Part shown: positions 7,155 to 15,247 of the stretch, piece by piece
Numbering within the stretch: the stretch's first letter is position 1
Layout: each line of letters starts with the position of its first letter
From: Pseudomonas graminis
GTDB lineage: Bacteria; Pseudomonadota; Gammaproteobacteria; Pseudomonadales; Pseudomonadaceae
DNA length: 41,321 nucleotides
Direction: 5' to 3'
Assembly (NCBI RefSeq): GCF_002093745.1
Contig: NZ_MTSB01000029.1
Coordinates: 1-41,321 of the forward strand
Program-made: the position numbers and the translations under genes
The notes under the pieces: generated by a model
What the model was told of the DNA's origin: nothing
What the model saw: the letters and a program-made list of their open reading frames with translations, nothing else
Databases searched by the model: none

Positions 7155-8573
7155 TCAGCGGTGGGTTATCTGCTCCAGCGCCAGGTTGCGTGTGCGCGGT
7201 CCGAAACGACCGATCGTGATGATCACGATCAACATGCTGCTGACGATAAATGCCAGCACCCCCGGCGTGCCGAAATGGTCGAGAAAGATGCCGACCAGCA
7301 GGCTGCTGAACACGGTGGACAGGCGACTGAACGAGTAGCAAAAGCCGACCGCCCGGGCGCGGATGTTCGTCGGAAACAGCTCACCCTGATACGAGTGGTA
7401 ACTGAAGCTCAGCCATGCGTTGCAGAACGTGATCATGATCCCGCAGAAGATTAATCCGACTGCACTGGTCTGAAACGCGAACAGGCTACCGAAAATCATT
7501 GCGCCCAGCGCCGAGCCCACGATCTGCCATTTGTTTTCAAACCTATTGGCAAACTTCACGAACAGCAACGGGCCCAGTGGATACGCCAGCGTAATGACAA
7601 ATGCATATCCCAGGCTGTGGGTGACACTGACGCCTTGACCGGTCAGCAGGGCGGGCAGCCAGTTGCCGAAACCAAAAAAGCCTATTGCCTGGAAAATGTG
7701 AAACACCACCAGCATCAGTGCGCGACGGCGGTAAGGTGGTTGCCACATATCGGCAAAGCGTCCCTTGCCCTCGACTGCAACGATTTCCGGCTCTGGTTGG
7801 TCTAGCGGTTTGCCATGCTGTTTCGCGCAGCGTGCTTCAAGGGTGTCCATGATCCGTTCGGCTTCATCGAAGCGACCCTGTTGCGCCAGCCAGCGTGGCG
7901 ACTCGGGGAGCGCGGAGCGCAGCCACCAGACAAACAGCGCGAACACGGCGCTGCTGATGACCACCCAGCGCCAGCCGGAAAAGCCGAACGGGTCTTGCGG
8001 CACCAGCCACCACGACATCAGTGCGACACAGGGCACCGACAAAAACTGGATGAAAAATGCGAAAGCGAAGGCTGAACTGCGGATGCGTTTGGGTACCAGT
8101 TCTGACAGATACGTGTCGATGGTCACCAGTTCGACCCCAAGACCAATGCCCACCACGAAGCGCATGCCTATCACGCCCAGCGCAGAAGTTTGCAGGCCCA
8201 TGATCACGGTGGCAACGGTGTACCAGATCAGCGCAAAAGTAAAAATCGCACGGCGACCGAAACGATCGGCGATCGGGCTAAGCAGGCTGGCACCGAAGAA
8301 CAGACCGAGAAAAGTGGCCGAGGCAAAGGCTGCTTGATCAGAGAAGCCGAACAGGCCCTGACTGCCGGTGGCGAAGATGCCCTCGCGGATCAGACCCGGG
8401 CTGATATACGCAGTCTGAAACAGATCATAAAGCTCGAAAAATCCGGCGATGGACAGTAGCGCGACCAGTCGCCAGATGCCCGCAACCGCAGGCAATCTGT
8501 CGATGCGCGCCGATATATAAGCTGCACGCAACGGTTCATTCGCAGCAGTGCCCGTCTGTTGGGAAGGATTCAT
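7155..8573 (-). CDS. MFS transporter, metabolite:H+ symporter type
   Basis: A 472-aa major facilitator protein with about 12 predicted membrane helices. Typical motifs are present: ADRFGRR after the second helix, ALPESPRWLAQQGRFDEA at the start of the central loop, and GELFPTNIRARAVGF near helix 10. These are shared by sugar/organic-acid/aromatic-acid:proton symporters, such as YaaU- and NiaP-like carriers. It imports or exports a small metabolite across the inner membrane; substrate unknown. No catabolic gene sits beside it. The start at 8573 has only a weak AGGAT site upstream. The stop codon lies in a 7-bp inverted repeat (7143-7163). Confidence 0.86.
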   Translation of the reverse strand: MNPSQQTGTAANEPLRAAYISARIDRLPAVAGIWRLVALLSIAGFFELYDLFQTAYISPGLIREGIFATGSQGLFGFSDQAAFASATFLGLFFGASLLSPIADRFGRRAIFTFALIWYTVATVIMGLQTSALGVIGMRFVVGIGLGVELVTIDTYLSELVPKRIRSSAFAFAFFIQFLSVPCVALMSWWLVPQDPFGFSGWRWVVISSAVFALFVWWLRSALPESPRWLAQQGRFDEAERIMDTLEARCAKQHGKPLDQPEPEIVAVEGKGRFADMWQPPYRRRALMLVVFHIFQAIGFFGFGNWLPALLTGQGVSVTHSLGYAFVITLAYPLGPLLFVKFANRFENKWQIVGSALGAMIFGSLFAFQTSAVGLIFCGIMITFCNAWLSFSYHSYQGELFPTNIRARAVGFCYSFSRLSTVFSSLLVGIFLDHFGTPGVLAFIVSSMLIVIITIGRFGPRTRNLALEQITHR

Positions 8574-8989
8574 CAGTGGCCATCCTGAGTTCTTGTTGGA
8601 GACTGGATGGTACGCCTTACACTTGGCAATGATTAGCGTCGAGTGCGTTTATCAGCTGTTTGTGGATGAATAATTGTTTAGTTTGCAGCATTGTTGAGTA
8701 TTTATTTCACTTCAGCTTGAGTGGTGGCAAATTATTGGGTTGTCTGTCACCTAGGCAGATCAGACGGCAGGCACGCAATACAGTCCGCAATCTCAGCCCT
8801 GGTGTCTGGCATGTCATCTGTCGGATCACCGAATCATGGGCGTCAACGCCAGGATCCTCCGCTACGCTGAACTCAAGGGTATGCGCAGCATTGGAAGTTG
8901 AATCCGCACGGCGGCGATAGCGTGCGTCGTTCGAGATGGCATTACCTGAGACAGCGTTGATAGTTGAACTTAATGACAAGGATGTTGAT
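8574..8989. other. Gene-free region between divergent genes
   Basis: About 416 nt separate the MFS start from the small secreted protein start. The left part (about 8600-8740) is more AT-rich than the surroundings. Frames crossing it overlap each other on both strands and give no recognisable protein or good ribosome-binding site. It must hold the promoters of both flanking genes. It could contain remnants of a lost gene, but I recognise none. Confidence 0.5.
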
Positions 8990-9364
8990 ATGTTGAACTT
9001 TAAGAAAAAGACGGGTTTGGTCTGTGCTTCATTGTGTCTGTGTTTTCCGCTCATGGCCTCGGCCGCCAGCTTTCAGGACACCAAAGTCACCGTAAAGTTA
9101 GATGGGAATGTCGTGAGTAACATGGATGTCCCGGGTCACACTGAGCAAATTAGTAGTTTCTCTATCCACCGGTCATCCCGGTACAGTGGTGGCCATATTG
9201 CTTATGCAGGAAATATTGATAACCACCCGGTCAATACACCTTATACCATCACGCGCGTGCCGCCCCAATCCGCACAGGCAGGGTCTTATCTGGATACCCT
9301 TGTCATAATTCAAGGTGTCTCCAAGAATGGTGCTCGAAGTAAGTCATGGAGCAATCAACCCTGA
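8990..9364 (+). CDS. Small secreted protein of unknown function
   Basis: A 124-aa precursor. A clear signal peptide (MLNFKKKTGLVCASLCLC... ending FPLMASA, cleavage likely after residue 25) is followed by about 99 mature residues. These begin ASFQDTKVTVKLDGNVVSN and are rich in Ser, Val and Thr, suggesting a beta-sandwich. No cysteine remains after cleavage. I do not recognise the family. The ATG at 8990 has an AAGGA site 7 nt upstream, which decides the start over an earlier in-frame codon. Base composition is lower in GC than its neighbours, which together with its isolation hints at acquisition or a niche role. Could be a periplasmic or extracellular factor. Confidence 0.7.
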   Translation: MLNFKKKTGLVCASLCLCFPLMASAASFQDTKVTVKLDGNVVSNMDVPGHTEQISSFSIHRSSRYSGGHIAYAGNIDNHPVNTPYTITRVPPQSAQAGSYLDTLVIIQGVSKNGARSKSWSNQP

Positions 9365-9707
9365 CAGTGCGGGTGGCTGCCGCTTTTCTGAAGGGGCTAA
9401 AGGTATCTTTAAGCGTTCTTGATACTTGGGCAGCGTGACTTTCGTTGTGACGGTTGTAAAAATTGCAGCCAGGCAGATACGGACGTTAAGCCGGTCATTT
9501 GACGTGCAATGATCGGCTTATCAAGTTGGACAACCTATCGGAATGATTGGGCCGCTGACTCGTTCTGAGACGGAATTTCCGCAAGAACCCGGAAAGAATA
9601 CATCCTTCCTGTCACAGAAAAGACCGGGTTGATTTCAGCTTACATGTATCAACATGTGTCGCAAAACCTTAGGATGAGGTTCTTCATTCTTTTGCCGACG
9701 GGTTCCC
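9365..9707 (+). other. Leader region upstream of the Nramp transporter
   Basis: A 343-nt gene-free stretch. It contains a 13-bp stem-loop at 9487-9520 (TAAGCCGGTCATT/AATGATCGGCTTA with one G-T pair and an 8-nt loop), a short palindrome CGGAATTTCCG (9571-9581), and a 7-bp inverted repeat AACCCGG/CCGGGTT (9586-9592 with 9624-9630). No yybP-ykoY manganese riboswitch signature was seen. An operator for a metal regulator is possible but not identifiable. Confidence 0.5.
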
Positions 9708-11027
9708 GTGACGTACAAACTGCCCAACACAGCTACCGCTCCGTTTTGCCCATCGGCGACCAGTGATAGCGTTGTCATCCCGCCCAATGCGTCGCTGCTG
9801 CGCAAAATGATGTTATTCGTCGGCCCCGGGTTGCTGATATCCATCGGCTACATGGACCCCGGCAATTGGGCGACGGCCATTGAGGCAGGCTCGCGTTTCG
9901 GTTATGCATTGCTGTTTGTGGTGGTGTTGGCCAGCTTGTCGGGCATGGTGCTGCAAAATCTCTGCTCGCGTCTGGGCATCGCTACCGGTCGTGATCTGGC
10001 GCAGTTGTCTGCCGCTCGCTACAGCCGTAACGTTGCCAAAGGCCAGTGGCTGCTGGCAGAGCTGTCGATCATCGCCACCGATCTGGCAGAAGTGCTGGGC
10101 GCTGCCTTGGCGTTTCACCTGCTGCTGGGCGTTTCCATCACCACCGGCGTGGCGCTGACCGCTTTCGATACGCTGATCGTGCTGGCCTTGCAAGGTGCCA
10201 ACTTTCGACGCCTCGAAGCCATTGTGCTGGGGCTGATTGCGACCATCGCCAGTTGCTTCGCCGTCGAACTGATTCTGATCAAGCCGTTCTGGCCGGATGT
10301 CTTTGCCGGGCTGAAACCCAGTTGGGATGTACTGAGCAGTCAGGAACCGCTGTACATCGCCATCGGCATTCTCGGTGCCACGGTCATGCCGCATAACCTT
10401 TATCTGCACTCTTCGGTGGTGCAGACCCGGGTCAACGGTACGGACGTCGCCAGCAAGGCCAGTGCCATTCGTTATGCGCGACTGGACACCATCGGTTCGT
10501 TGAGCCTGGCGCTGCTGATCAACGCCGCGATTCTGATCCTCGCTGCCGCGGCGTTTCACAAGACCGGCCACACTGAGGTGGTCGAGATTCAGGACGCCTA
10601 TCACCTGCTGGACCCGCTGGTGGGTGGCGCCATCGCCAGCGTGCTGTTCGGCGTTGCGTTGCTGGCGGCAGGGCAGAGTTCGACGTTTACCGGCACCATC
10701 GCCGGGCAAGTGGTGCTGGAAGGCTTTCTGCAGGCAAAAATCCCCTGCTGGCAGCGCCGCCTCATCACCCGTGCGCTCGCGTTGATCCCGGCCTTGATCG
10801 GGGTGATCTGGCTGGGAGACGGTTCGGTGGGCAAGATGCTGGTGCTCAGCCAGGTGGTATTGAGCCTGCAACTGCCGTTTGCGCTATGGCCGCTCATTCG
10901 CTTCACCAGTGATCCGCAACTGATGGGGCCGTTCGTGAACAGTCGGCTGGTCAAAACAGTGGCATGGGGGTTGTTTGGCCTGATCTCGGCGGCCAATCTG
11001 GCGCTGATGTGGTTCTGGATCAGCTGA
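9708..11027 (+). CDS. Nramp divalent metal transporter (MntH-like)
   Basis: A 439-aa polytopic membrane protein of the Nramp family. The metal-binding DPGN in helix 1 is at residues 50-53 and the helix 6 motif MPHN is at 227-230. Family members import Mn2+, Fe2+ or related ions with protons. The MntH name is withheld because several Nramp paralogues exist in pseudomonads. GTG at 9708 is the only usable start between an in-frame stop (9675) and the first hydrophobic helix, but no good ribosome-binding site precedes it, which is odd. The MFS gene starts 61 nt downstream on the same strand and may be co-transcribed. Confidence 0.88.
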   Translation: MTYKLPNTATAPFCPSATSDSVVIPPNASLLRKMMLFVGPGLLISIGYMDPGNWATAIEAGSRFGYALLFVVVLASLSGMVLQNLCSRLGIATGRDLAQLSAARYSRNVAKGQWLLAELSIIATDLAEVLGAALAFHLLLGVSITTGVALTAFDTLIVLALQGANFRRLEAIVLGLIATIASCFAVELILIKPFWPDVFAGLKPSWDVLSSQEPLYIAIGILGATVMPHNLYLHSSVVQTRVNGTDVASKASAIRYARLDTIGSLSLALLINAAILILAAAAFHKTGHTEVVEIQDAYHLLDPLVGGAIASVLFGVALLAAGQSSTFTGTIAGQVVLEGFLQAKIPCWQRRLITRALALIPALIGVIWLGDGSVGKMLVLSQVVLSLQLPFALWPLIRFTSDPQLMGPFVNSRLVKTVAWGLFGLISAANLALMWFWIS

Positions 11028-11088
11028 ACTCGGCCGAATTCAGCGACTCTCAACCCTGACATCAACGTCAGTCCTGGGGAGCCCGGAG

Positions 11089-12540
11089 ATGAACACGAAC
11101 CGTGACAATGGAGCAGTGTTCGAAACTGATTTGCCTGCCCGTCTGGACCGTTTGCCGTGGGGGCGTTTTCATACCTTGCTGGTCGTGGCGTTGGGCATTA
11201 CCTGGCTGCTCGACGGTCTGGAAGTGACCCTCGCCGGTTCGGTCGCAGGGGCCTTGAAGGCCAGCCCGGCACTCAATCTCAGCAACAGTGACATCGGCCT
11301 TGCGGGTGCCGCTTATATCGCCGGTGCCGTGCTGGGCGCGCTGTTCTTTGGCTGGCTGGCCGACCGTCTCGGGCGTCGCAAGCTGTTCTTCATCACCCTC
11401 CTGCTGTACGTCGGCGCTACCGCTGCGACGGCGTTTTCCTTCAGTTTCTGGAGTTTCATGCTGTTCCGGTTTCTGACTGGCATGGGCATCGGCGGCGAAT
11501 ACACGGCAATCAACTCCACCATCCAGGAATTCACACCGGCCCGTTACCGTGGCTGGGTCGACCTGACCATCAACGGCACGTTCTGGCTGGGTGCGGCGTT
11601 GGGGGCAATCGGCTCGATTGTGTTGCTCGATCCGCAGTGGCTGGGCGCGGAACTGGGCTGGCGTCTGTGCTTCGGAATTGGCGCGGTGTTGGGGCTGCTG
11701 GTGCTGTTGATGCGTTTGTGGCTTCCGGAAAGCCCGCGCTGGCTGTTGATTCACGGCCAGACAGCAGAAGCGACAAGGATCGTCGAACAGATCGAGGCGG
11801 ATTTGCAGCGTCAGGGCCATACGTTGCCCGCTGCCGAAGGCAAGCCGTTGCGTCTGCATGTGCGCGACCATACCCCGCTCGGTGAAGTCGCCCGAACGCT
11901 GCTGGTGACCTTCCGGCAGCGCTCGCTGGTCGGCCTCACACTGCTGACGGCTCAAGCGTTTTTCTACAACGCGATCTTCTTCACCTACGCCTTGGTGCTG
12001 ACCGACTTTTATGGCGTGCCTGCCGAGCGGGTAGGCTGGTATGTGCTGCCGCTGGCGCTGGGTAACTTTTGCGGGCCGCTGCTGCTCGGCAGGCTGTTCG
12101 ACGTGATCGGACGGCGGATCATGATCAGCCTGACGTACGGCGTGTCCGGGGTGTTATTGGCCATCAGCGGTTACCTGTTTCAGCAGGGGCTGCTGGACGT
12201 GACCCAGCAGGCCATCGCTTGGATGGTAATTTTCTTCTTTGCTTCGGCGGCGGCCAGTTCGGCTTACCTGACTGTGGCCGAAACCTTCCCGCTGGAAATC
12301 CGTGCTTTGGCGATTGCGGTGTTTTATGCGTTCGGTACGGGCTTGGGCGGGATGATCGGGCCGACGCTGTTTGGTGAGCTGATCGACACCGGCGAGCGCA
12401 GCAATGTGCTGATTGGCTATCTGATCGGGGCGGGGTTGATGCTGCTGGCGGCGTTAGTGCAGTCTGTCTGGGGAGTAGCTGCCGAACGCAAATCGCTGGA
12501 GGAAGTGGCGAGGCCGCTGTCGCACGCCGGAGACCGGTAG
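11089..12540 (+). CDS. MFS transporter, sugar/organic acid:H+ symporter type
   Basis: A 483-aa protein with about 12 membrane helices. Motifs: LLDGLEVTLAGSVAG in helix 1, GWLADRLGRRKLFF between helices 2 and 3, RFLTGMGIGGEYTAINSTIQEF in helices 4-5, LPESPRWLL at the central loop, and TVAETFPLEIRALAIA near helix 10. This is the metabolite:H+ symporter group. The substrate cannot be assigned. It lies 61 nt after the Nramp gene, so the two may form an operon, with metal and organic chelator uptake as a speculative link. A GGAG site lies just upstream of the ATG. It converges on the small minus-strand gene at 12545. Confidence 0.86.
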   Translation: MNTNRDNGAVFETDLPARLDRLPWGRFHTLLVVALGITWLLDGLEVTLAGSVAGALKASPALNLSNSDIGLAGAAYIAGAVLGALFFGWLADRLGRRKLFFITLLLYVGATAATAFSFSFWSFMLFRFLTGMGIGGEYTAINSTIQEFTPARYRGWVDLTINGTFWLGAALGAIGSIVLLDPQWLGAELGWRLCFGIGAVLGLLVLLMRLWLPESPRWLLIHGQTAEATRIVEQIEADLQRQGHTLPAAEGKPLRLHVRDHTPLGEVARTLLVTFRQRSLVGLTLLTAQAFFYNAIFFTYALVLTDFYGVPAERVGWYVLPLALGNFCGPLLLGRLFDVIGRRIMISLTYGVSGVLLAISGYLFQQGLLDVTQQAIAWMVIFFFASAAASSAYLTVAETFPLEIRALAIAVFYAFGTGLGGMIGPTLFGELIDTGERSNVLIGYLIGAGLMLLAALVQSVWGVAAERKSLEEVARPLSHAGDR

Positions 12541-12544
12541 GCCG

Positions 12545-12742
12545 TCAGCTGAACACGCCGCGAAGGCCGTCTACTGATGCGCGCAAACCGACGATCCGCT
12601 CGCTGACTTCTCGGGCTTCGTGCGGGCGAGACGTACGTTCAAGGTACAACAGGTGCCCGGCCATGTTGGCCGAGACGCGTTCAAGGTCGTCGGCGGTGCG
12701 CTGTACGTAGGCCTGGATGTCTTTCAACTGCTCGATCTGCAC
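12545..12742 (-). CDS. Small helical protein of unknown function
   Basis: A predicted 65-aa acidic/basic helical protein starting (M)QIEQLKDIQAYV and ending SVDGLRGVFS. It shows heptad-like spacing compatible with a short coiled coil and has no signal peptide. I chose GTG at 12742 because a GGGGA site precedes it by about 7 nt; the longer form from an ATG at 12817 would add a region that does not look like coding sequence. Family not recognised. It runs convergent with the MFS gene, leaving only four bases between the stop codons. Confidence 0.6.
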   Translation of the reverse strand: MQIEQLKDIQAYVQRTADDLERVSANMAGHLLYLERTSRPHEAREVSERIVGLRASVDGLRGVFS

Positions 12743-12847
12743 GGATGTTCCCCAGTAGGTCGCATCCGAGCGCACTAGCTTGATAAATGGGCGGCTCCAT
12801 TGAGCCTGCCCACACAATTTGTCGGCAACCTGAATAGATTTCTTTAA

Positions 12848-12875
12848 TGCCTGGCTTAAATAAATTTATCAGGCA
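12848..12875 (-). terminator. Possible terminator between two small minus-strand genes
   Basis: TGCCTG (12848-12853) pairs with CAGGCA (12870-12875), with an inner TAAAT/ATTTA pairing. On the minus strand it follows the stop of the 12888 gene, but the downstream bases are A-rich rather than T-rich, so efficiency is doubtful. Confidence 0.4.
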
Positions 12876-12887
12876 GCAGCGGCCCCG

Positions 12888-13091
12888 CTAATCTTCATCG
12901 TGTTCGTCCTGTTCCGTGTAGGAATCCAGCAACTCGGCCAGGGCCAGGGTGCGGTCCAGCCCGCTTCGGCTGGACATGATGTCAGCGACTGCTTGCGTGG
13001 CGGCGACTCTGGCCGCTTCGCGCTCGGCATCGGTGTTATTGGGCGTGGCAGCTTGCGCAGCCTCAATAATCGATTGCTCAAAGGTATTCAT
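12888..13091 (-). CDS. Small acidic protein of unknown function
   Basis: A 67-aa alanine- and acid-rich protein (MNTFEQSIIEAAQAATPNN... ending EQDEHDED), predicted largely helical and soluble, with no signal peptide or cysteine. It looks like one of the small conserved Pseudomonas hypotheticals; no function is known to me. The acidic tail could mediate protein binding. A GAGCGAG stretch precedes the ATG as a weak ribosome-binding site. Another minus-strand frame over the same bases has a poorer start and composition. Confidence 0.65.
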   Translation of the reverse strand: MNTFEQSIIEAAQAATPNNTDAEREAARVAATQAVADIMSSRSGLDRTLALAELLDSYTEQDEHDED

Positions 13092-13154
13092 GATGCTCGC
13101 TCTTGGGGTTCAGGTAGCTGTGATACCGAGAAAGATGAATTGTTTCAAGGGCGA

Positions 13155-13643
13155 TCAGTCACCTTCGTAGGGAAATTCCTCAAGTGTTTGCATCAGCGCA
13201 ACGCCTTGAGGCCCTTGCATGTTGTCCAGCACCCAGCAACTGTTGGCATTTTTGGTCAGCAGCAGACGTGTCGTCTGGCTGGTGACCGGCTGCTGAGGCG
13301 CGTCCTTGTAACCCAGGTTGTAGGTCATCTCGACCACCGCCTGCTTATCGGAATTGGACACCAGCTTCCAGTCGATCGGCTTTTGCACGTCCCCTTCCTG
13401 TGCGTCGGTCCACGGGTTGGCGCTGACCGCACACTGATCACCGTTCTGACAGGCCCAGTCTTTCTTCAGCAGGCTCAATAAGGGCTTGGACAGGTAGTCG
13501 GCGCTGCCTTTGCCATTCGCGTAAAAATCCTGATGCTTTTCATAGATCCAGCGTGCGGTGTCAACCGGGCTTGCGGCGGGGCAGGCGGCGTGCGCGGTGG
13601 ATGACAGCAGGCAGGCGAAGGCGATGGCAACGGTTCTGGACAT
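13155..13643 (-). CDS. Secreted DUF3828-like protein
   Basis: A 162-aa protein with a signal peptide (MSRTVAIAFACLLSSTAHA, cleavage after residue 19). The mature part begins ACPAASPVDTARWIYEKHQDFY and contains YLSKPLLSLLKKDW, NPWTDAQEGDVQ and a C-terminal CWVLDNMQGP. This pattern of an opening helix, a basic helix and a DAQ motif resembles DUF3828, whose role is unknown. Three mature cysteines could form one disulfide. The ATG at 13643 was chosen because the signal peptide follows it directly; the longer frame to 13724 is unlikely. Periplasmic location is inferred. Confidence 0.72.
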   Translation of the reverse strand: MSRTVAIAFACLLSSTAHAACPAASPVDTARWIYEKHQDFYANGKGSADYLSKPLLSLLKKDWACQNGDQCAVSANPWTDAQEGDVQKPIDWKLVSNSDKQAVVEMTYNLGYKDAPQQPVTSQTTRLLLTKNANSCWVLDNMQGPQGVALMQTLEEFPYEGD

Positions 13644-13840
13644 GGAACAGGCTCGCAGAGAAGGTGGCAGAGATATTACAGGCAGATGCCACTTCATTTG
13701 TAAGCCATGCGGACAAAAAAGCAACGGTTTTACGCTGTGCGCCAGACGGTCAGATCAATGACGCGGTATCCAGGGCGATTTCTTTCAATGTAACGAGGGA
13801 CTCTTAACGGATGCAGCAGAGCGGCGCGCATCATGCAGAG

Positions 13841-13884
13841 TGTCTCTCCGGCATTCTCAGGCGAAACGTGAGAAGCCGGAGACA
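13841..13884 (-). other. Imperfect long hairpin downstream of the RcnB-like gene
   Basis: TGTCTCTCCGGCATTCTCA (13841-13859) pairs with TGAGAAGCCGGAGACA (13869-13884), with two small bulges and a 9-nt loop. It lies just past the stop of the minus-strand RcnB-like gene and may end or stabilise its transcript, although no T-run follows. Confidence 0.5.
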
Positions 13885-13892
13885 GAAGCGTT

Positions 13893-14201
13893 TTACTTCT
13901 TGACCGGTACGATGTCCATGATGTTGCCATTGACCTTCTGGAACCGCACGTACTTGTCGTTGATCTTCACCCATTCGCTTTCCTTGGCCGGCTCCTCAAG
14001 GCCCTTGCTTTTCCAGTCCTTGACCTCGAGATCGCTGCGGCGGTACTTCTCCGGTACGCGGGAACCCAATTCCAGTTCATGCATGTTGTCCTTGGACTCG
14101 GTCACTTTCGGGTCTGGCGTCTCTGCTGCGTGAACCGGCAGGGTGACGGCGGAAAAACAGCCGAGCAAGGTCATGCAGGCGATCAGCGATTTGGTATTCA
14201 T
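13893..14201 (-). CDS. RcnB family periplasmic protein
   Basis: A 102-aa precursor with a signal peptide (MNTKSLIACMTLLGCFSAVTLPVHA, cleavage near residue 25). The mature part carries the RcnB-family pattern: a GSRVPEKYR motif, then VKDWKSKGLEEP, then EWVKINDKYVRFQKVNGNIMDIV. E. coli RcnB helps nickel and cobalt homeostasis in the periplasm; many homologues are uncharacterised, and no RcnA efflux gene is near this one. The C-terminus is Lys-Lys. It is likely a single-gene unit, with a long hairpin following it. Confidence 0.8.
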   Translation of the reverse strand: MNTKSLIACMTLLGCFSAVTLPVHAAETPDPKVTESKDNMHELELGSRVPEKYRRSDLEVKDWKSKGLEEPAKESEWVKINDKYVRFQKVNGNIMDIVPVKK

Positions 14202-14301
14202 GTGAAGACTCCCAGTCTTAGGTATCAGGCGGCGGCTTAATGCCTGTCGTCATGACTGGGACCTTCACCGTTTGAAATCATTCGATCGGGTTTGCAGTGG
14301 C

Positions 14302-15159
14302 TCAGTCCTGCAGCGCCTCGGCGACGGTTACCGACAGCGGTGTCGTAGGGCGACCGATCAGGCGGCTCAACTGACGGCTGTCGTCGAACAACGCGCCTTT
14401 GGCGGCGGCTGCGTCGGAATCGGCCAGCAGCTGTGCCACGAAATCGGGCAGACCGGCTTGAATCAACGCCGCTTCAAACTCCGGTTGCGGCAGGTTGATG
14501 TAAGGCAGGGTTTTGCCCGCCTGCCTGGACAGCTCGGCAGCGAATTCAGTAAGGGTGTAAGACGCGTCGCCCGCCAGTTCGTAAACGCGACCTGTCTGAT
14601 GCTCTTCAGCGGTCAGCAGCACAGCCGCCGCCTCAGCGTAATCAAGGCGCGAAGCCGAGCTGATGCGGCCTTCGTCGGCGCTGCCCATCACCGCGCCATG
14701 CGCCAGCGCTCCCGGCACGCCCGCTGTGTAATTCTCGGTGTACCAGCCATTGCGCAGCAGGGCGAACGGCACGCCGCTGGCGCGCAAGTAGTCCTCGGTC
14801 TCACGATGCTCTTTGGCCAGGCCCAGTGCCGAGGTGTCAGCATGCAAGACGCTGGTGTAAGCGAGCAGACCGGCGCCGGCGCGCCTGGCGGCATCGATCA
14901 CGGCCTGATGCTGCGCAAAGCGCTGGCCTATTTCGCTGGATGAAATCAGCAATACCTTGTCGGCCCCGGCAAACGCGTGGTCCAGAGTCGACGGTTGCGA
15001 ATAGTCGGCGTGCCGCACCTGAACGCCTTGCGCCGACAGATCGGCAGCCTTTTCCGGGCTGCGCACCGCAGCGATGATCTGCCCGGCAGGGACGCGAGCG
15101 AGCAGTTGCTCAATGACGAGGCGGCCAAGCTGGCCAGTGGCACCGGTAACAACGATCAT
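14302..15159 (-). CDS. qorB: NAD(P)H:quinone oxidoreductase, QorB-type
   Basis: A 285-aa NmrA-like SDR. The GATGQLG nucleotide-binding motif is at residues 6-12. The protein closely matches E. coli QorB (YtfG) as I know it, including LLISSSEIGQR, YTSVLHADTSALGLA, FALLRNGWYTENY and YELAGDASYTLTE. It should reduce quinones with NADPH in the cytoplasm. ATG at 15159 opens directly on the beta-strand before the motif; a longer frame is not credible. It is divergent from a HxlR-type regulator with a perfect inverted repeat between them, the same arrangement as ytfG/ytfH in E. coli. Confidence 0.92.
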   Translation of the reverse strand: MIVVTGATGQLGRLVIEQLLARVPAGQIIAAVRSPEKAADLSAQGVQVRHADYSQPSTLDHAFAGADKVLLISSSEIGQRFAQHQAVIDAARRAGAGLLAYTSVLHADTSALGLAKEHRETEDYLRASGVPFALLRNGWYTENYTAGVPGALAHGAVMGSADEGRISSASRLDYAEAAAVLLTAEEHQTGRVYELAGDASYTLTEFAAELSRQAGKTLPYINLPQPEFEAALIQAGLPDFVAQLLADSDAAAAKGALFDDSRQLSRLIGRPTTPLSVTVAEALQD

Positions 15160-15210
15160 GGCATGAGTCCTTGAATCAGGTTGAAAGGAAGTGCCAGCAT
15201 AGTCATGATG

Positions 15211-15243
15211 CTTACCTTTCGTAAGTACGTACAAAAAGGTAAG
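15211..15243. promoter_or_regulatory. Inverted-repeat operator candidate between qorB and ytfH
   Basis: CTTACCTTT (15211-15219) and AAAGGTAAG (15235-15243) form a perfect 9-bp inverted repeat with a 15-nt spacer, in the gap between the divergent genes. The right half overlaps the AAGG ribosome-binding site of the regulator. HxlR-family dimers bind such palindromes, so autoregulation and control of qorB are likely. Confidence 0.65.
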
Positions 15244-15247
15244 TGTC

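Noticed and set aside
9365..9707. Manganese riboswitch or MntR box before Nramp
   Set aside because: Neither the yybP-ykoY motif nor a convincing MntR palindrome is present; only generic inverted repeats are seen.
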